DNA of 64,000 nt from Gorillibacterium timonense (GCF_001457415.1 NZ_LN881724.1:186001-250000), one strand, 5' to 3'; counted from the stretch's first letter, positions 33,299 to 41,683 are shown. The notes: generated by a model not told the origin, from the sequence alone. Numbers and translations are program-made.

Positions 33299-33319
33299 GA
33301 TCCGCCTCTGTTCAATGAC

Positions 33320-33354
33320 GAACAGCCCTTGCCACAAGCAAGGGCTGTTTTTTT
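33320..33354 (+). terminator. Rho-independent terminator after the secreted repeat protein gene
   Basis: AACAGCCCTTG pairs with CAAGGGCTGTT, followed by a run of seven T. Confidence 0.9.
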
Positions 33355-33517
33355 GCACAAGAATCGCCACTTCGACTGGGGAGGAGGGGAATGAATCTCC
33401 ATTTGTGAAGAAATGAAAACATTAGAAGATAAGGAAGGATGTGCCAGGATTATGTCGAATAGAGTAGGCGAAATGACATAGGCATTTCGTACGAATGATC
33501 AAAGGAGGAGAATGATA

Positions 33518-34237
33518 ATGGCTTTTTGCACCCAATGCGGCATTGCTCTTGAGGAGGGCGTGCAGCATGATTGCCCGGCAGCTCAGAATCAGCCTGAGGT
33601 TTTACAAAGCGGTTTTTCCCGGCAGTCGATTCAAATCGACAAGAACGCTCTGCTCTTGCTAGTAAAGAACCCGCAAGCCGCATTATCGCTTGATCCTGCC
33701 AAGGACAAGATTTACGGAATCATCGGACTCGGAGCATCGCTGCTCGGCTTTTTCCTGTGGGGCTTGATGCTGAAGCTTAAGCTCATTTGGGCGTACGATG
33801 ATCAAGACGGGCTGCTGGGTGATTTCCTCGGAAACACGGTGAAAAAGATGCCGATTGCGTCCCATCTGCTCCTGCTTGGAATTCTCTCGCTTGCTGCGTT
33901 TATCGTCCTTCTCTGGTTTTTCGGTAATGGGAAGGGAACGGCGAAGCGAAGCTTGATGGATGCGGCCATTTATCTGGGGGCCATGCAGCTGCTGTCCGGC
34001 GCAGGGTTCGTCGTTGCTGGAGTTGTCGCTCTGGTTTGGGTTCCGGGTTCCTCGGTCATTGTCGGTATTTTCCTGCTTCTGACCTTGCTGATGACGACCG
34101 CCGCCGCACTCGATTTGTTTGCGGTCCCTTCCGATAAACGTCTGGTCGTGCTCGGCGGGTTTGCCGCCGTGTATGCAATCGTAATTTTAATTTCGATCAA
34201 TCTGCTCATCAAGGACTTTGGAAATGTCCTGCTGTAA
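33518..34237 (+). CDS. Zinc-ribbon membrane protein
   Basis: A 239-residue protein. The N-terminus MAFCTQCGIALEEGVQHDC is a short zinc ribbon with CxxC and a further Cys; the rest carries about five transmembrane helices (IIGLGASLLGFFLWGLMLKL, HLLLLGILSLAAFIVLLWFF, GAGFVVAGVVALVWVPG and two more). The ATG at 33518 is preferred over one two codons earlier because AAAGGAGG is 9 bases upstream of it. It is followed after 14 bases by a TcaA-like zinc-ribbon gene, so the two probably work together at the membrane. Function unknown. Confidence 0.75.
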   Translation: MAFCTQCGIALEEGVQHDCPAAQNQPEVLQSGFSRQSIQIDKNALLLLVKNPQAALSLDPAKDKIYGIIGLGASLLGFFLWGLMLKLKLIWAYDDQDGLLGDFLGNTVKKMPIASHLLLLGILSLAAFIVLLWFFGNGKGTAKRSLMDAAIYLGAMQLLSGAGFVVAGVVALVWVPGSSVIVGIFLLLTLLMTTAAALDLFAVPSDKRLVVLGGFAAVYAIVILISINLLIKDFGNVLL

Positions 34238-34251
34238 ACGGAGGGAAAATC

Positions 34252-35655
34252 ATGTTTTGTGGAAATTGCGGGCACCCCGCTCAGAAAGGCGATAAGTACT
34301 GCGCGAGTTGCGGGACGGCTCTGGCAAGCCGCGCTGTTCCTGCTGCGGCATCGCCTTTCGGTTCGAAAGCAGCAAAGCGGCAAGAGCCTCGCAAGCCCCT
34401 GTCACGCAGAGCTCAAATCATCTTAGCCTCGGCAGCAGGCGTTTTGCTCCTGGCGGGAGCTTCTTATGGAATCGCTCATTTCACCTATGGACCCTCCACA
34501 CCCCAAAAGCTGCTGGTAAAGGCCAGTAAAGCCGTTAAAGCGGGAGATGCGAACGCTCTTTCAGCCTTGCTGGATCCGGACCAATCGGAGCTGAGGACAG
34601 CGGGCGCGCTCGCCGCTTTTCAAAAAACGCTGGGTGAATCGGATGTGAAGGACTACTATTTAGATGAGCTTGAGGATGCCGCTGAAGCCGCTAAAAGCAA
34701 AATCAGCCTTTTTGGTGGACTGATCGATGGGGCTGGAGACATCTCTTTCGATAAGCAGAAATCCTGGAGAGGCACCCGATGGTACTTCACGGTCCAACCG
34801 GCTGAGCTGTCTTTTGTCGGACAAGAGGGACTCCAAGTAGAAGGGCAGCTAGACGTTGGGGATGTAAAGCCTGTCGATGGCGCATTCAAAGGGTTGTGGC
34901 CCTCGATCTATGGGTATACGGCCGTTGTCAGCAATCACTATGCCAAGGAAGAGGTAAAAGGCTCCGCCAACCTGCTAATTAGATTAAACAGGGAGATAAA
35001 TCCGGCTTACGACATGAAGACCTCGCTCAATCTGCGAATGCCTGAAGAAGAGGGGGTTACCGTAACGTTGAACGGCAAGGAACTGCCCTCCGACAACGGT
35101 TATGTCCGTCTATCTCCCGCTCCCGAAAAGGCGGCCTTCATGGTGAAGGCGACCGTTCTCGGTACCGATTTTCAGGAGAGCCTGGAGGTGAATACGAAGG
35201 AGAAGCCGGATGTCGATTTGAACGGACTCCTAAATGGGCAGATGGCTGAAATCGCCCTGGAGACGGCTTATCAGGGGGCGTTATCCTGGACCGAAGCCTT
35301 CAATCGCGGCAATCCGTCTCTCTTGAAAGCGGCGGATCCCGCATCCTCTTATTCGAAAAATGCCGCGGGTGACATTTCCCAACCTGCAGAAAATGCGATT
35401 CATCTGGTGAAGGTCCTGGTAGATCCAGACAGCATCGAATGGGACGGAGATACCTTGCAGATCAGCGTCAGAGAGATGTACCGTTTCGATAATCCTCCCG
35501 ACTCCTGGTTTGGGACTCAGGAAGTCACCAAAGATTATTCCTATACGATGAAAAAGGCAGGAGACGGAACCGGGTGGTGGCTCGATTCTTACAGCTCCAC
35601 TTGGTTTGATGACAGCCATGCCATCTCCAAGGATCAAGCCGGGACCTCCACCTGA
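34252..35655 (+). CDS. TcaA/YvbJ-like zinc-ribbon membrane protein
   Basis: A 467-residue protein. Residues 1-21 form a zinc ribbon (CGNCGHPAQKGDKYCASCG), a basic linker leads to one transmembrane helix IILASAAGVLLLAGASYGIA, and the large remainder is extracytoplasmic. The layout is that of TcaA/YvbJ proteins, linked in Staphylococcus to glycopeptide susceptibility and cell-surface stress. The outer part has repeated small domains, starting with LLVKASKAVKAGDANALSALL. GGAGGGAAAATC precedes the ATG. It is coupled to the upstream zinc-ribbon membrane protein. Ligand not evident. Confidence 0.8.
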   Translation: MFCGNCGHPAQKGDKYCASCGTALASRAVPAAASPFGSKAAKRQEPRKPLSRRAQIILASAAGVLLLAGASYGIAHFTYGPSTPQKLLVKASKAVKAGDANALSALLDPDQSELRTAGALAAFQKTLGESDVKDYYLDELEDAAEAAKSKISLFGGLIDGAGDISFDKQKSWRGTRWYFTVQPAELSFVGQEGLQVEGQLDVGDVKPVDGAFKGLWPSIYGYTAVVSNHYAKEEVKGSANLLIRLNREINPAYDMKTSLNLRMPEEEGVTVTLNGKELPSDNGYVRLSPAPEKAAFMVKATVLGTDFQESLEVNTKEKPDVDLNGLLNGQMAEIALETAYQGALSWTEAFNRGNPSLLKAADPASSYSKNAAGDISQPAENAIHLVKVLVDPDSIEWDGDTLQISVREMYRFDNPPDSWFGTQEVTKDYSYTMKKAGDGTGWWLDSYSSTWFDDSHAISKDQAGTST

Positions 35656-35697
35656 CCCGGGAAACGTTCGTCCTCATAAACCGAAATCATGCATAAG

Positions 35698-35735
35698 AAA
35701 AGCGCGAACCGAATGAACGGTTCGCGCTTCTTGCT
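35698..35735. terminator. Terminator between converging genes (TcaA-like and sodA)
   Basis: AAGCGCGAACCG-AATGAA-CGGTTCGCGCTT, a perfect 12-bp stem with A and T-rich flanks. Confidence 0.85.
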
Positions 35736-35746
35736 GTCTCGTAAGC

Positions 35747-36358
35747 TTATTTCGTTGCGGCGTAGCGTTTGTTGACTTCGTCCCAGTTGACGAGATTCCA
35801 GAACGCGCCGATGTAGTCCGGGCGTTTGTTTTGGTATTTCAAGTAGTAAGCATGTTCCCATACGTCAAGGCCGAGAACCGGAGTTTTGCCTTCGCTCAGC
35901 GGAGTATCTTGGTTCGGCGTGCTCGTAATCGACAGCTTACCGGCTTTGTCCACGACGAGCCATGCCCAACCGCTGCCGAAACGCGTCGTAGCTGCTTTGG
36001 CGAAGTCTTCCTTGAACTTGGCGTAGCCGCCCAGCTCGGCGTCGATGGCTGCCGCGATGGCTCCAGTCGGTTCGCCGCCGCCATTCGGGCTGAGGACTTG
36101 CCAGAACAGGGAGTGGTTGGCGTGGCCGCCGCCGTTGTTGCGGACAGCGGTGCGAATGGCTTCCGGAACGGAATCCAGATCGGCAACCAGCTCTTCCACG
36201 GTTTTATTTTGCAGCTCCGGTGCGCTTTCGAGAGCGGCATTCAGGTTGTTGACATACGTAGCGTGATGGCGGTCATGGTGGATTTCCATGGTCTTTTCAT
36301 CGAAATGCGGTTCCAGTGCGTTGTTCGAATAAGGAAGCGACGGTAATTGATGTGCCAT
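35747..36358 (-). CDS. sodA: Manganese (or cambialistic) superoxide dismutase
   Basis: A 203-residue cytoplasmic Mn/Fe superoxide dismutase. All four metal ligands are in place: His in [15 protein letters not shown] (first His of the HHD stretch), His in [10 protein letters not shown], and Asp and His in [18 protein letters not shown]. The GGG.W-type GSGWAWLV block fits Mn enzymes. The ATG has GGAGGGATACTC upstream. A good sigma-A promoter lies 50-80 bases before it. A second, longer relative is encoded at 45721-46935. Confidence 0.96.
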   Translation of the reverse strand: MAHQLPSLPYSNNALEPHFDEKTMEIHHDRHHATYVNNLNAALESAPELQNKTVEELVADLDSVPEAIRTAVRNNGGGHANHSLFWQVLSPNGGGEPTGAIAAAIDAELGGYAKFKEDFAKAATTRFGSGWAWLVVDKAGKLSITSTPNQDTPLSEGKTPVLGLDVWEHAYYLKYQNKRPDYIGAFWNLVNWDEVNKRYAATK

Positions 36359-36411
36359 TTGAGTATCCCTCCAGGTATGTAAAATTTGGAATTGAATCTA
36401 TCCATGGCTTT

Positions 36412-36440
36412 ATTATAAACAATTTTACGGAGTGTTGCAA
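36412..36440 (-). promoter_or_regulatory. sodA promoter
   Basis: On the minus strand TTGCAA, a 17-base spacer, then TATAAT; the -10 box is perfect and the transcript would start about 45 bases before the sodA ATG. Confidence 0.75.
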
Positions 36441-36808
36441 AAATCATTGACAAGTAGGAAAGCCGTTAAATTCCTTGTCGAATTGCAATCGTTTTTTTGC
36501 TTGATGAGAAGGGGATCTTGCTCAATAATAAGAGAGGACAGGATGGACGGAAGCCCGTAGGTAGGCGGTTTATTGGGAATGCACGAAGCTGTGTTTTTAC
36601 AGGACAAGGAATCATTATACAGAATCCAGGACAATCTGGAAAAAGTAAGAAAAATGATGAAAGCGGTTTAAATAAAGCGTTTTCAGAAGAAAAACGGTGA
36701 AAAGTTAATGAAATTTAAAAATTTCATCCCAAAACAGAAGTAATTTGCGCATTTTTGTCGTAATATATAGGAGGTACCGTATCTCAAATCTTCTAGGGAG
36801 AGACCTTC
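36441..36808. other. AT-rich intergenic region
   Basis: Divergent promoters of sodA and the GNAT gene lie here. The 3' part is AT-rich with a GTAATATATAGGAGG stretch; nothing else was recognised. The short ORFs in it have no ribosome site. Confidence 0.3.
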
Positions 36809-37237
36809 ATGATCATTCGTTCTTTTCGGCTGTCGGACTATCTTGTTGTAAACCGACTGCTGGCTGAAGCCCTGACCGAAGCCTGCTATGAAGAAACAAA
36901 CCACGCGCTTGCCCGGCAATTGTCCTATGACAGCGAGCTCGTTCTGGTGGCAGAGGAAGGCGAAGACCTCCTGGGAATTATCATCGGCACGATCGACAAC
37001 AACCAAGGCTATTATTACCGCCTGGCTGTCGACCCGCTTCACCGCCGCAAAGGTATCGGCAAAGAACTGATCCGCACCTTGGAAAAACGCTTCATTCACC
37101 GAAATGTAAGCGATATTCTGATCGCGGTGGACGAGCACGGTGAAGAACAGGAGTTGTTCGTATTCGATGCGGTAAGGTACTTTAACCGCTTCTTGCCGAA
37201 GGGAAGAATGGCGCTCAGCATCGCAAGCATGAATTGA
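36809..37237 (+). CDS. GNAT-family N-acetyltransferase
   Basis: A 142-residue acetyltransferase. The acetyl-CoA binding motif A is YYYRLAVDPLHRRKGIGKELIRTLE (R/Q-x-x-G-x-G/A form as RRKGIGKEL), preceded by GIIIGTIDNN. The C-terminus YFNRFLPKGRMALS carries the closing strands. The substrate is not evident; RimI-like and small-molecule enzymes share these motifs. ATG follows TAGGGAGAGACC. The ntdP gene follows on the same strand. Confidence 0.85.
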   Translation: MIIRSFRLSDYLVVNRLLAEALTEACYEETNHALARQLSYDSELVLVAEEGEDLLGIIIGTIDNNQGYYYRLAVDPLHRRKGIGKELIRTLEKRFIHRNVSDILIAVDEHGEEQELFVFDAVRYFNRFLPKGRMALSIASMN

Positions 37238-37335
37238 CCGGCTTGTTACCCTTTAAAGCATATCGGACGCCCGTTGGCGTGTCGGTGTGCTTTTCTTGTA
37301 TACTGGAGCAAAGAGAGAGAAAGAGGACGGTTGCG

Positions 37336-37890
37336 ATGAACGATACCGACGTTGTTGTCATCAAAAGCTTTAAACATAACGGCCATCTTCACCGCATGTG
37401 GCTGGAGAATCGCCGGGTTCCGGATCACTTGCTGCATCCCGAACATGCGGCTCAGAATATGGTCGTCACCGTCAACTGCCGCACCAAGATCGTCGAAGCG
37501 GCGGGAAGCGAGTGGTTCAGCCGCAGTCCCGGCGTTACCTTTTTCATTCCCGGGATGTGGTATAACATCGTGGCGCTCATTGAGAACGGAGGAGTCCGGT
37601 ATTACTGCAACGTCGCCTCTCCGCCTTATATGTACGGCAATGTCATCACCTATATCGACTATGACCTGGATTTGATCGTAACGCCTAGCGGCGAACGCAT
37701 TCTCGTGGATCAGGATGAATACGAGCGCCACAAGCAGAGCTATCATTATTCTTCTATCGTGGAAAAGAAAGTCCGAGAAGGGCTCAAGCAGCTCACCGAG
37801 AGGGCGGACAAGAAGCGGGCTCCCTTCGACAGCGAGCAGGTGCTGGCTTATTACGACTGGTGGCGGAAAGAGTGGGGAGACGAAGCATGA
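37336..37890 (+). CDS. ntdP: Nucleoside tri-/diphosphate phosphatase, DUF402 (NtdP)
   Basis: A 184-residue protein of the DUF402 family; relatives hydrolyse nucleoside tri- and diphosphates and are metal dependent. It starts MNDTDVVVIKSFKHNGHLHRMW and contains FFIPGMWYNIVALIENGGVRYYCNVASPP and YIDYDLDLIVTPSGE, all conserved family blocks with carboxylates for divalent metal. Its stop overlaps the rnhA start (ATGA). Spacing and GAAAGAGGACGG give a moderate ribosome site. Confidence 0.9.
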   Translation: MNDTDVVVIKSFKHNGHLHRMWLENRRVPDHLLHPEHAAQNMVVTVNCRTKIVEAAGSEWFSRSPGVTFFIPGMWYNIVALIENGGVRYYCNVASPPYMYGNVITYIDYDLDLIVTPSGERILVDQDEYERHKQSYHYSSIVEKKVREGLKQLTERADKKRAPFDSEQVLAYYDWWRKEWGDEA

Positions 37891-38330
37891 AAGAGATCAT
37901 CGTCTATACCGATGGAGCATGCTCCGGCAATCCGGGTCCCGGCGGCTGGGGGGCAATTTTGTTTTACGGCGAGCATCAGCTGGAGATGTCCGGAGGAGAG
38001 GCTCATACGACCAACAATCGCATGGAGCTGCTCTCTGTCATTGAAGCGCTGTCCAAGCTAAAGGAGCCGTGCAAGGTGAAGGTGCACAGCGACTCGGCCT
38101 ACCTGGTCAACTGCTTCCAGCAGGGCTGGTACCGCGGTTGGCAGAAGAACGGCTGGCTGAACAGCAAAAAGCAGCCCGTGGAAAACCAGGATTTGTGGAA
38201 ACGGCTGCTTGCGCTAAAAGAGATCCATCAGCTCGAGTTCGCGAAGGTGAAGGGCCACGCCGACGATCGGTGGAACAACCGATGTGACGAGCTGGCCCGC
38301 GCCGCCGCAAAGAGCGCTGCCGCTCGGTAG
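37887..38330 (+). CDS. rnhA: Ribonuclease HI
   Basis: A 147-residue type 1 RNase H that degrades RNA in RNA:DNA hybrids. The catalytic DEDD set is visible: Asp in VYTDGACSGNPGPGGWGA, Glu in TNNRMELLSVIEAL, Asp in VHSDSAYLVNC and Asp near the end in GHADDRWNNRCDELA. The HADD segment supplies the conserved His loop. It overlaps ntdP by 4 bases, so the two are co-translated. Downstream lies a 9-bp repeat array. Confidence 0.95.
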   Translation: MKEIIVYTDGACSGNPGPGGWGAILFYGEHQLEMSGGEAHTTNNRMELLSVIEALSKLKEPCKVKVHSDSAYLVNCFQQGWYRGWQKNGWLNSKKQPVENQDLWKRLLALKEIHQLEFAKVKGHADDRWNNRCDELARAAAKSAAAR

Positions 38331-38340
38331 CGAACGGCGC

Positions 38341-38470
38341 TGAAAGCCTTGAAAGCCTTGAAAGCCTTGAAAGCCTTGAAAGCCTTGAAAGCCTTGAAAG
38401 CCTTGAAAGCCTTGAAAGCCTTGAAAGCCTTGAAAGCCTTGAAAGCCTTGAAAGCCTTGAAAGCCTTGAA
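38341..38470. repeat. 9-bp tandem repeat array, 14 copies
   Basis: TGAAAGCCT is repeated 14 times without error from 38341 to 38466, with a partial fifteenth copy. It starts about 10 bases after the rnhA stop. In one frame it would encode Leu-Lys-Ala repeats and on the other strand Phe-Lys-Ala, but no ribosome site precedes either. Confidence 0.97.
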
Positions 38471-38530
38471 CTCAGTTGCTTCCGCGACCAAAAGCTTGCT
38501 ACTTAAGCTTGCGGTTGAGTGGTTGCGCGA

Positions 38531-38710
38531 AAATGTTGCAGAAAATGCAACATTTCGGGTGAAAATGGGTAAGCGATCGAGAAATCTTGCATAAAATGCA
38601 TGATTTCTGGCTGATTTTGGCTTTATTGAACGAAAATGTTGCCTTTTATGCAACATTTAAACGTTTTAGCCTTGCTAGAGTAGGAAAATGATGCACAAAA
38701 TGCAACATTT
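38531..38710. repeat. Four regularly spaced palindromes
   Basis: Palindromes at 38531-38555 (AAATGTTGCA/TGCAACATTT), 38581-38607 (GAAATC..GCA/TGC..GATTTC), 38634-38658 (AAATGTTGC/GCAACATTT) and 38686-38710 (AAATGATGCA/TGCAACATTT) start 50, 53 and 52 bases apart. The loops are A/T-rich (GAAAA, TAAAA, CTTTTAT, CAAAA); the DNA between them is not repeated. Confidence 0.85.
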
Positions 38711-38742
38711 TCGAGTGATAGGGATAAGATCCGTCCGGTCAG

Positions 38743-38841
38743 CACCCGCGCGGCGTATCGCCTGCGGATTGGCAACACCCGGGCGGCTTATCGCCTACGG
38801 ATTGGCAGCATCCGCGCGACGTATCACCTGCTGCTGGACAA
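38743..38841 (+). repeat. Three 33-bp direct repeats upstream of queG
   Basis: Copies start at 38743, 38776 and 38809, each beginning CACCCG or CATCCG and including TATCGCCT or TATCACCT and GATTGGCA-like words. The third copy diverges in its second half. The unit is a multiple of three and reads through in the queG frame. Confidence 0.75.
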
Positions 38842-38843
38842 GC

Positions 38844-40109
38844 ATGCTGCAGTACCGTCCTTGTTCCGGACGGCTGCTTATTATAGGAAAGGAGGCGAGA
38901 CCAATCGCCGACCAGCTCACCTTAGACGCGCCTGCCGGAGATTGGCTTCGCCTCAAGCAAGAGATCAAGGCTGCTGCCCCCGGTATGGGCATCGACAAAA
39001 TCGGCTTCGCCTCAGCCGATCCTTTTCTCACGCTGAAGGATCGGCTGGTGAAGCGGCGCGAGCGGAGCTTCGAGTGCGGCTTCGAGGAGAAGGACATCGA
39101 CAAGCGCACGCATCCGGAGCTGCTGTTCGATGGCCCGCGGTCGATCCTGGCCATCGCCGTAGCTTATCCGTCCAAGCTGTCCGACCCGCCCCGATCGGCT
39201 CCCGGTGTGACCCGCGGCATCATGGCCCGATCCGCCTGGGGCGACGATTACCATACCGTGCTGCGCGATCGGCTGCGCAAGCTGGAGGCCTTCATCCGGG
39301 AGCGGGTGCCCGAGGCCCGGATGGAGAGCATGGTCGACACCGGGGCTCTCGTCGATCGGGAGGTAGCCGTGCGCGCCGGTATCGGCTTCAGCGGCAAGAA
39401 TGGCTCGGTCATCACGCCGGAGTTCGGATCGTACGTGTACTTGGGCGAGATGATCAGCAACCTGCCTTTCGAGCCGGATGTGCCGGTAACGGAGGGATGC
39501 GGCGATTGCACCCTATGCCTCGACGCTTGTCCGACATCCGCATTCGCCGCTCCCTTCGTGCTTGACGCCAATCGCTGCATCTCCTTCCTCACCCAGTCGA
39601 AGGAGGAGATTCCCGACGAGCTTAAGGAGAAGATGGGCAACCGGCTCTACGGCTGCGATACTTGTCAGGTCGTCTGTCCGAAGAACAAAGGGATGAATTG
39701 GACCCATCACGAGGAGTTCAAGCCCGACCCGGAGACGGTGAAGCCGCTGCTCGCGCCGCTTCTCACCATTGGCAACCGTGAGTTCAAGGAACGGTTCGGC
39801 TCGGGAGCCGCCGCTTGGCGCGGGAAGAAGCCGATTCAACGCAACGCGATCATCGGCTTGGGTAAATTCCGCGACAAGGAGGCCGTTCCGCTCCTTGAGC
39901 GCGTATTGGCCGAGGATCCTCGGCCCGACATTCGTTCGACCGCCGCATGGGCGCTCGGACAAATCGGCGGAGAGGAAGCTGCCGAAGCGCTGTCCGCGGC
40001 CAGCCTCGGCGATCCCGAGGGGGCGGTGCGTGTGAAAGCTGCAGAAGTTCTAGCTGCGGTTCGCGAGAAAGTAATGCGTTCCTCTCAAGCTGACGATACA
40101 ATAGTATAA
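38844..40109 (+). CDS. queG: Epoxyqueuosine reductase
   Basis: The enzyme makes the last step of queuosine formation in tRNA. It binds cobalamin and two [4Fe-4S] clusters: EGCGDCTLCLDACPTSA and YGCDTCQVVCPKNKG hold the cysteines, and MVDTGALVDREVAVRAGIGF is the conserved substrate region. HEAT-like repeats (PLLERVLAEDPRPDIRSTAAWALGQI) fill the C-terminus. The true start is uncertain: the strongest ribosome site, AAAGGAGG, faces an ATC codon at 38904 (giving 401 residues), while the nearest canonical start upstream is the ATG at 38844 used here. The frame is open further upstream through 33-bp repeats. Confidence 0.9.
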   Translation: MLQYRPCSGRLLIIGKEARPIADQLTLDAPAGDWLRLKQEIKAAAPGMGIDKIGFASADPFLTLKDRLVKRRERSFECGFEEKDIDKRTHPELLFDGPRSILAIAVAYPSKLSDPPRSAPGVTRGIMARSAWGDDYHTVLRDRLRKLEAFIRERVPEARMESMVDTGALVDREVAVRAGIGFSGKNGSVITPEFGSYVYLGEMISNLPFEPDVPVTEGCGDCTLCLDACPTSAFAAPFVLDANRCISFLTQSKEEIPDELKEKMGNRLYGCDTCQVVCPKNKGMNWTHHEEFKPDPETVKPLLAPLLTIGNREFKERFGSGAAAWRGKKPIQRNAIIGLGKFRDKEAVPLLERVLAEDPRPDIRSTAAWALGQIGGEEAAEALSAASLGDPEGAVRVKAAEVLAAVREKVMRSSQADDTIV

Positions 40110-40159
40110 ACCCTGTACGGCAGGGACAGACAGTCAACCTTTGATCCGGGTGGTGCCTC

Positions 40160-41188
40160 ATGAAATATGTAAGTCTCGATACCGTTGAACCCGGTCAGTT
40201 TTTGGGGAAAACGATTTTCGCCGGCAGCGGCGCCGTGCTCCTCGCGGAAGGGGTCCAACTGACCGTTTTTATGATCAATACTTTACGCCGTATCGGCGTA
40301 TCCATGCTGTACATCCATGATCCTCTCTTCGAGGATGCGGTTTCGGAAGACCCTGTATCCGAGGAGAACAAGCGTCTCGTCATGCACCGGATGGGGGAAG
40401 CGCTGGAAGCGATCCGCTCCGGCAAGGATTTCTCCAGCAAAGCCGTCAGCATCAGCATCGACCGGCTTCTGGAGGATATCTCCCACAACCAGGAGGTCCT
40501 GCTCCAGCTCTCGGACATTCGCACCCACGACAATGCCCAATTCGTCCACGCGTTAAATGTTGCGACCATCAGCGCGCTGATCGGGGTGAATCTGGGCTAC
40601 AGTCAGGTTCAACTGAAGGAGCTCACGATCGGCGCGCTTCTCCATGATATCGGCAAGGTGGAGTCCATCACCGACGATGCCTCCGCCGATCCGAAGCGGC
40701 ATCATACGTGGCGCGGTTTTGAGCTGCTCAAGAGCAAGCGGGAGTTCAGTTTGCTGATCGCGCATGTCGCCTTCCAGCATCACGAACGTCCGGACGGTCT
40801 CGGGATTCCGCGCAGCTTGACCGATGACCAGATTCACCCCTATGCCAAGATTGTCAAAGTCGCCAACACTTATGACAATCTGCTCTACAATGAAAGCGGA
40901 GAGCGCATGCTTCCACATGAAGCGTGCGAGCAGATGATGGCCATGGCGGGAAGCGAGCTCGATCATGAAGCGCTCGTCCAGTTCACACGCATCGTGTCCA
41001 TCTATCCGACCGGTATCTCGGTTCGCCTGTCCTCGAAGGAGGTCGGCGTAGTGGTCGGGCAGCACCGCGGCTTGCCCGGACGTCCAGTCGTACGCGTCAT
41101 CCGTCAGGAATTTGACGGCGAAGTGGAGGTCAAGGAAGTGGACCTGGCGAAGCACACCACCTTGTTCGTCGAATCGGTTCAGCAGTGA
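40160..41188 (+). CDS. HD-GYP-type phosphohydrolase
   Basis: A 342-residue protein. Residues ~115-290 form an HD-GYP domain: VHALNVATISALIG, the HD signature GALLHDIGKVES, AFQHHERPDGLGIPRSL (GIP in place of GYP), and KIVKVANTYDNLL. Active members hydrolyse cyclic-di-GMP; unlike the protein at 19807 the HD pair is intact. The N-terminal 100 residues (YVSLDTVEPGQFLGKTIFA) resemble the small domain often attached to such proteins; the C-terminal tail VGVVVGQHRGLPGRPVVRVI is beta-rich. GGGTGGTGCCTC precedes the ATG. Confidence 0.88.
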   Translation: MKYVSLDTVEPGQFLGKTIFAGSGAVLLAEGVQLTVFMINTLRRIGVSMLYIHDPLFEDAVSEDPVSEENKRLVMHRMGEALEAIRSGKDFSSKAVSISIDRLLEDISHNQEVLLQLSDIRTHDNAQFVHALNVATISALIGVNLGYSQVQLKELTIGALLHDIGKVESITDDASADPKRHHTWRGFELLKSKREFSLLIAHVAFQHHERPDGLGIPRSLTDDQIHPYAKIVKVANTYDNLLYNESGERMLPHEACEQMMAMAGSELDHEALVQFTRIVSIYPTGISVRLSSKEVGVVVGQHRGLPGRPVVRVIRQEFDGEVEVKEVDLAKHTTLFVESVQQ

Positions 41189-41425
41189 CTTCATCAGGTG
41201 GGGTTAACCCGCTTGTCAGCCGTGGTTTGGATTTGCACACACGGTCTAGCACGCCGTCAGCCTGGATCGTGCGGATCCGATGCGGCGTTAATCGGGATGA
41301 GAAGTGGTGCGATAACCACGGGTTTTGAGTTGGCATCGAACTAGCAAAAGCGGTTTGTACGCCTCTCAAGGACATGGTATCATGGAGAAGATTTTGATTA
41401 TTTGAACGAGGTGAAAGCAGAACGT
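41189..41425 (+). other. Intergenic region with long-range inverted repeat
   Basis: CCGTGGTT at 41220-41227 can pair with AACCACGG at 41314-41321, followed by GTTTTG; inner pieces GCACG and CGTGC also pair. It may be the end of the upstream transcript or a small RNA. A GGTATCAT near 41376 could be a -10 box for yneF. Confidence 0.4.
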
Positions 41426-41683
41426 ATGAACAATGTATGGGATTGGCTGATTCCCACCCTCACCCTGATCGTCGGCCTGATCGCCGGCTTCGTCATCGGG
41501 GTCTATTACCTGAAGAGACAGATGGAAAAGATGCAGAGCGATCCGGACATGCTGCAAAAGATGGCCAAGCAGATGGGGTATAACATGAACCGCCAGCAGC
41601 TTGCGAAGGCTCAGCAGATGATGAAGCAGCAAGGGAAAAATCCGGGCATGAAGCCGCCGGGCAAAAACGGCAAATTCAGATAA
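41426..41683 (+). CDS. yneF: YneF-family small membrane protein (UPF0154)
   Basis: An 85-residue protein with one N-terminal transmembrane helix (WLIPTLTLIVGLIAGFVIGV) followed by YYLKRQMEKMQSDPDMLQKM, which matches the UPF0154/YneF pattern (short membrane anchor, Lys/Arg, then a Met/Gln-rich helix). The C-terminal tail is longer and basic (GKNPGMKPPGKNGKFR). Function is unknown. The ATG follows GAGGTGAAAGCAG at a longer than usual spacing. Confidence 0.85.
   Translation: MNNVWDWLIPTLTLIVGLIAGFVIGVYYLKRQMEKMQSDPDMLQKMAKQMGYNMNRQQLAKAQQMMKQQGKNPGMKPPGKNGKFR

Noticed and set aside
38228..38656. Leu-Lys-Ala or Phe-Lys-Ala repeat protein across the 9-bp array
   Set aside because: Any frame through a 9-bp repeat stays open; no ribosome site precedes it and the flanking sequence is non-coding or belongs to rnhA.
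38531..38710. CRISPR array
   Set aside because: The spaced elements are palindromes with variable arms, intervals differ in length, there are only four units, and no cas gene is in the window.
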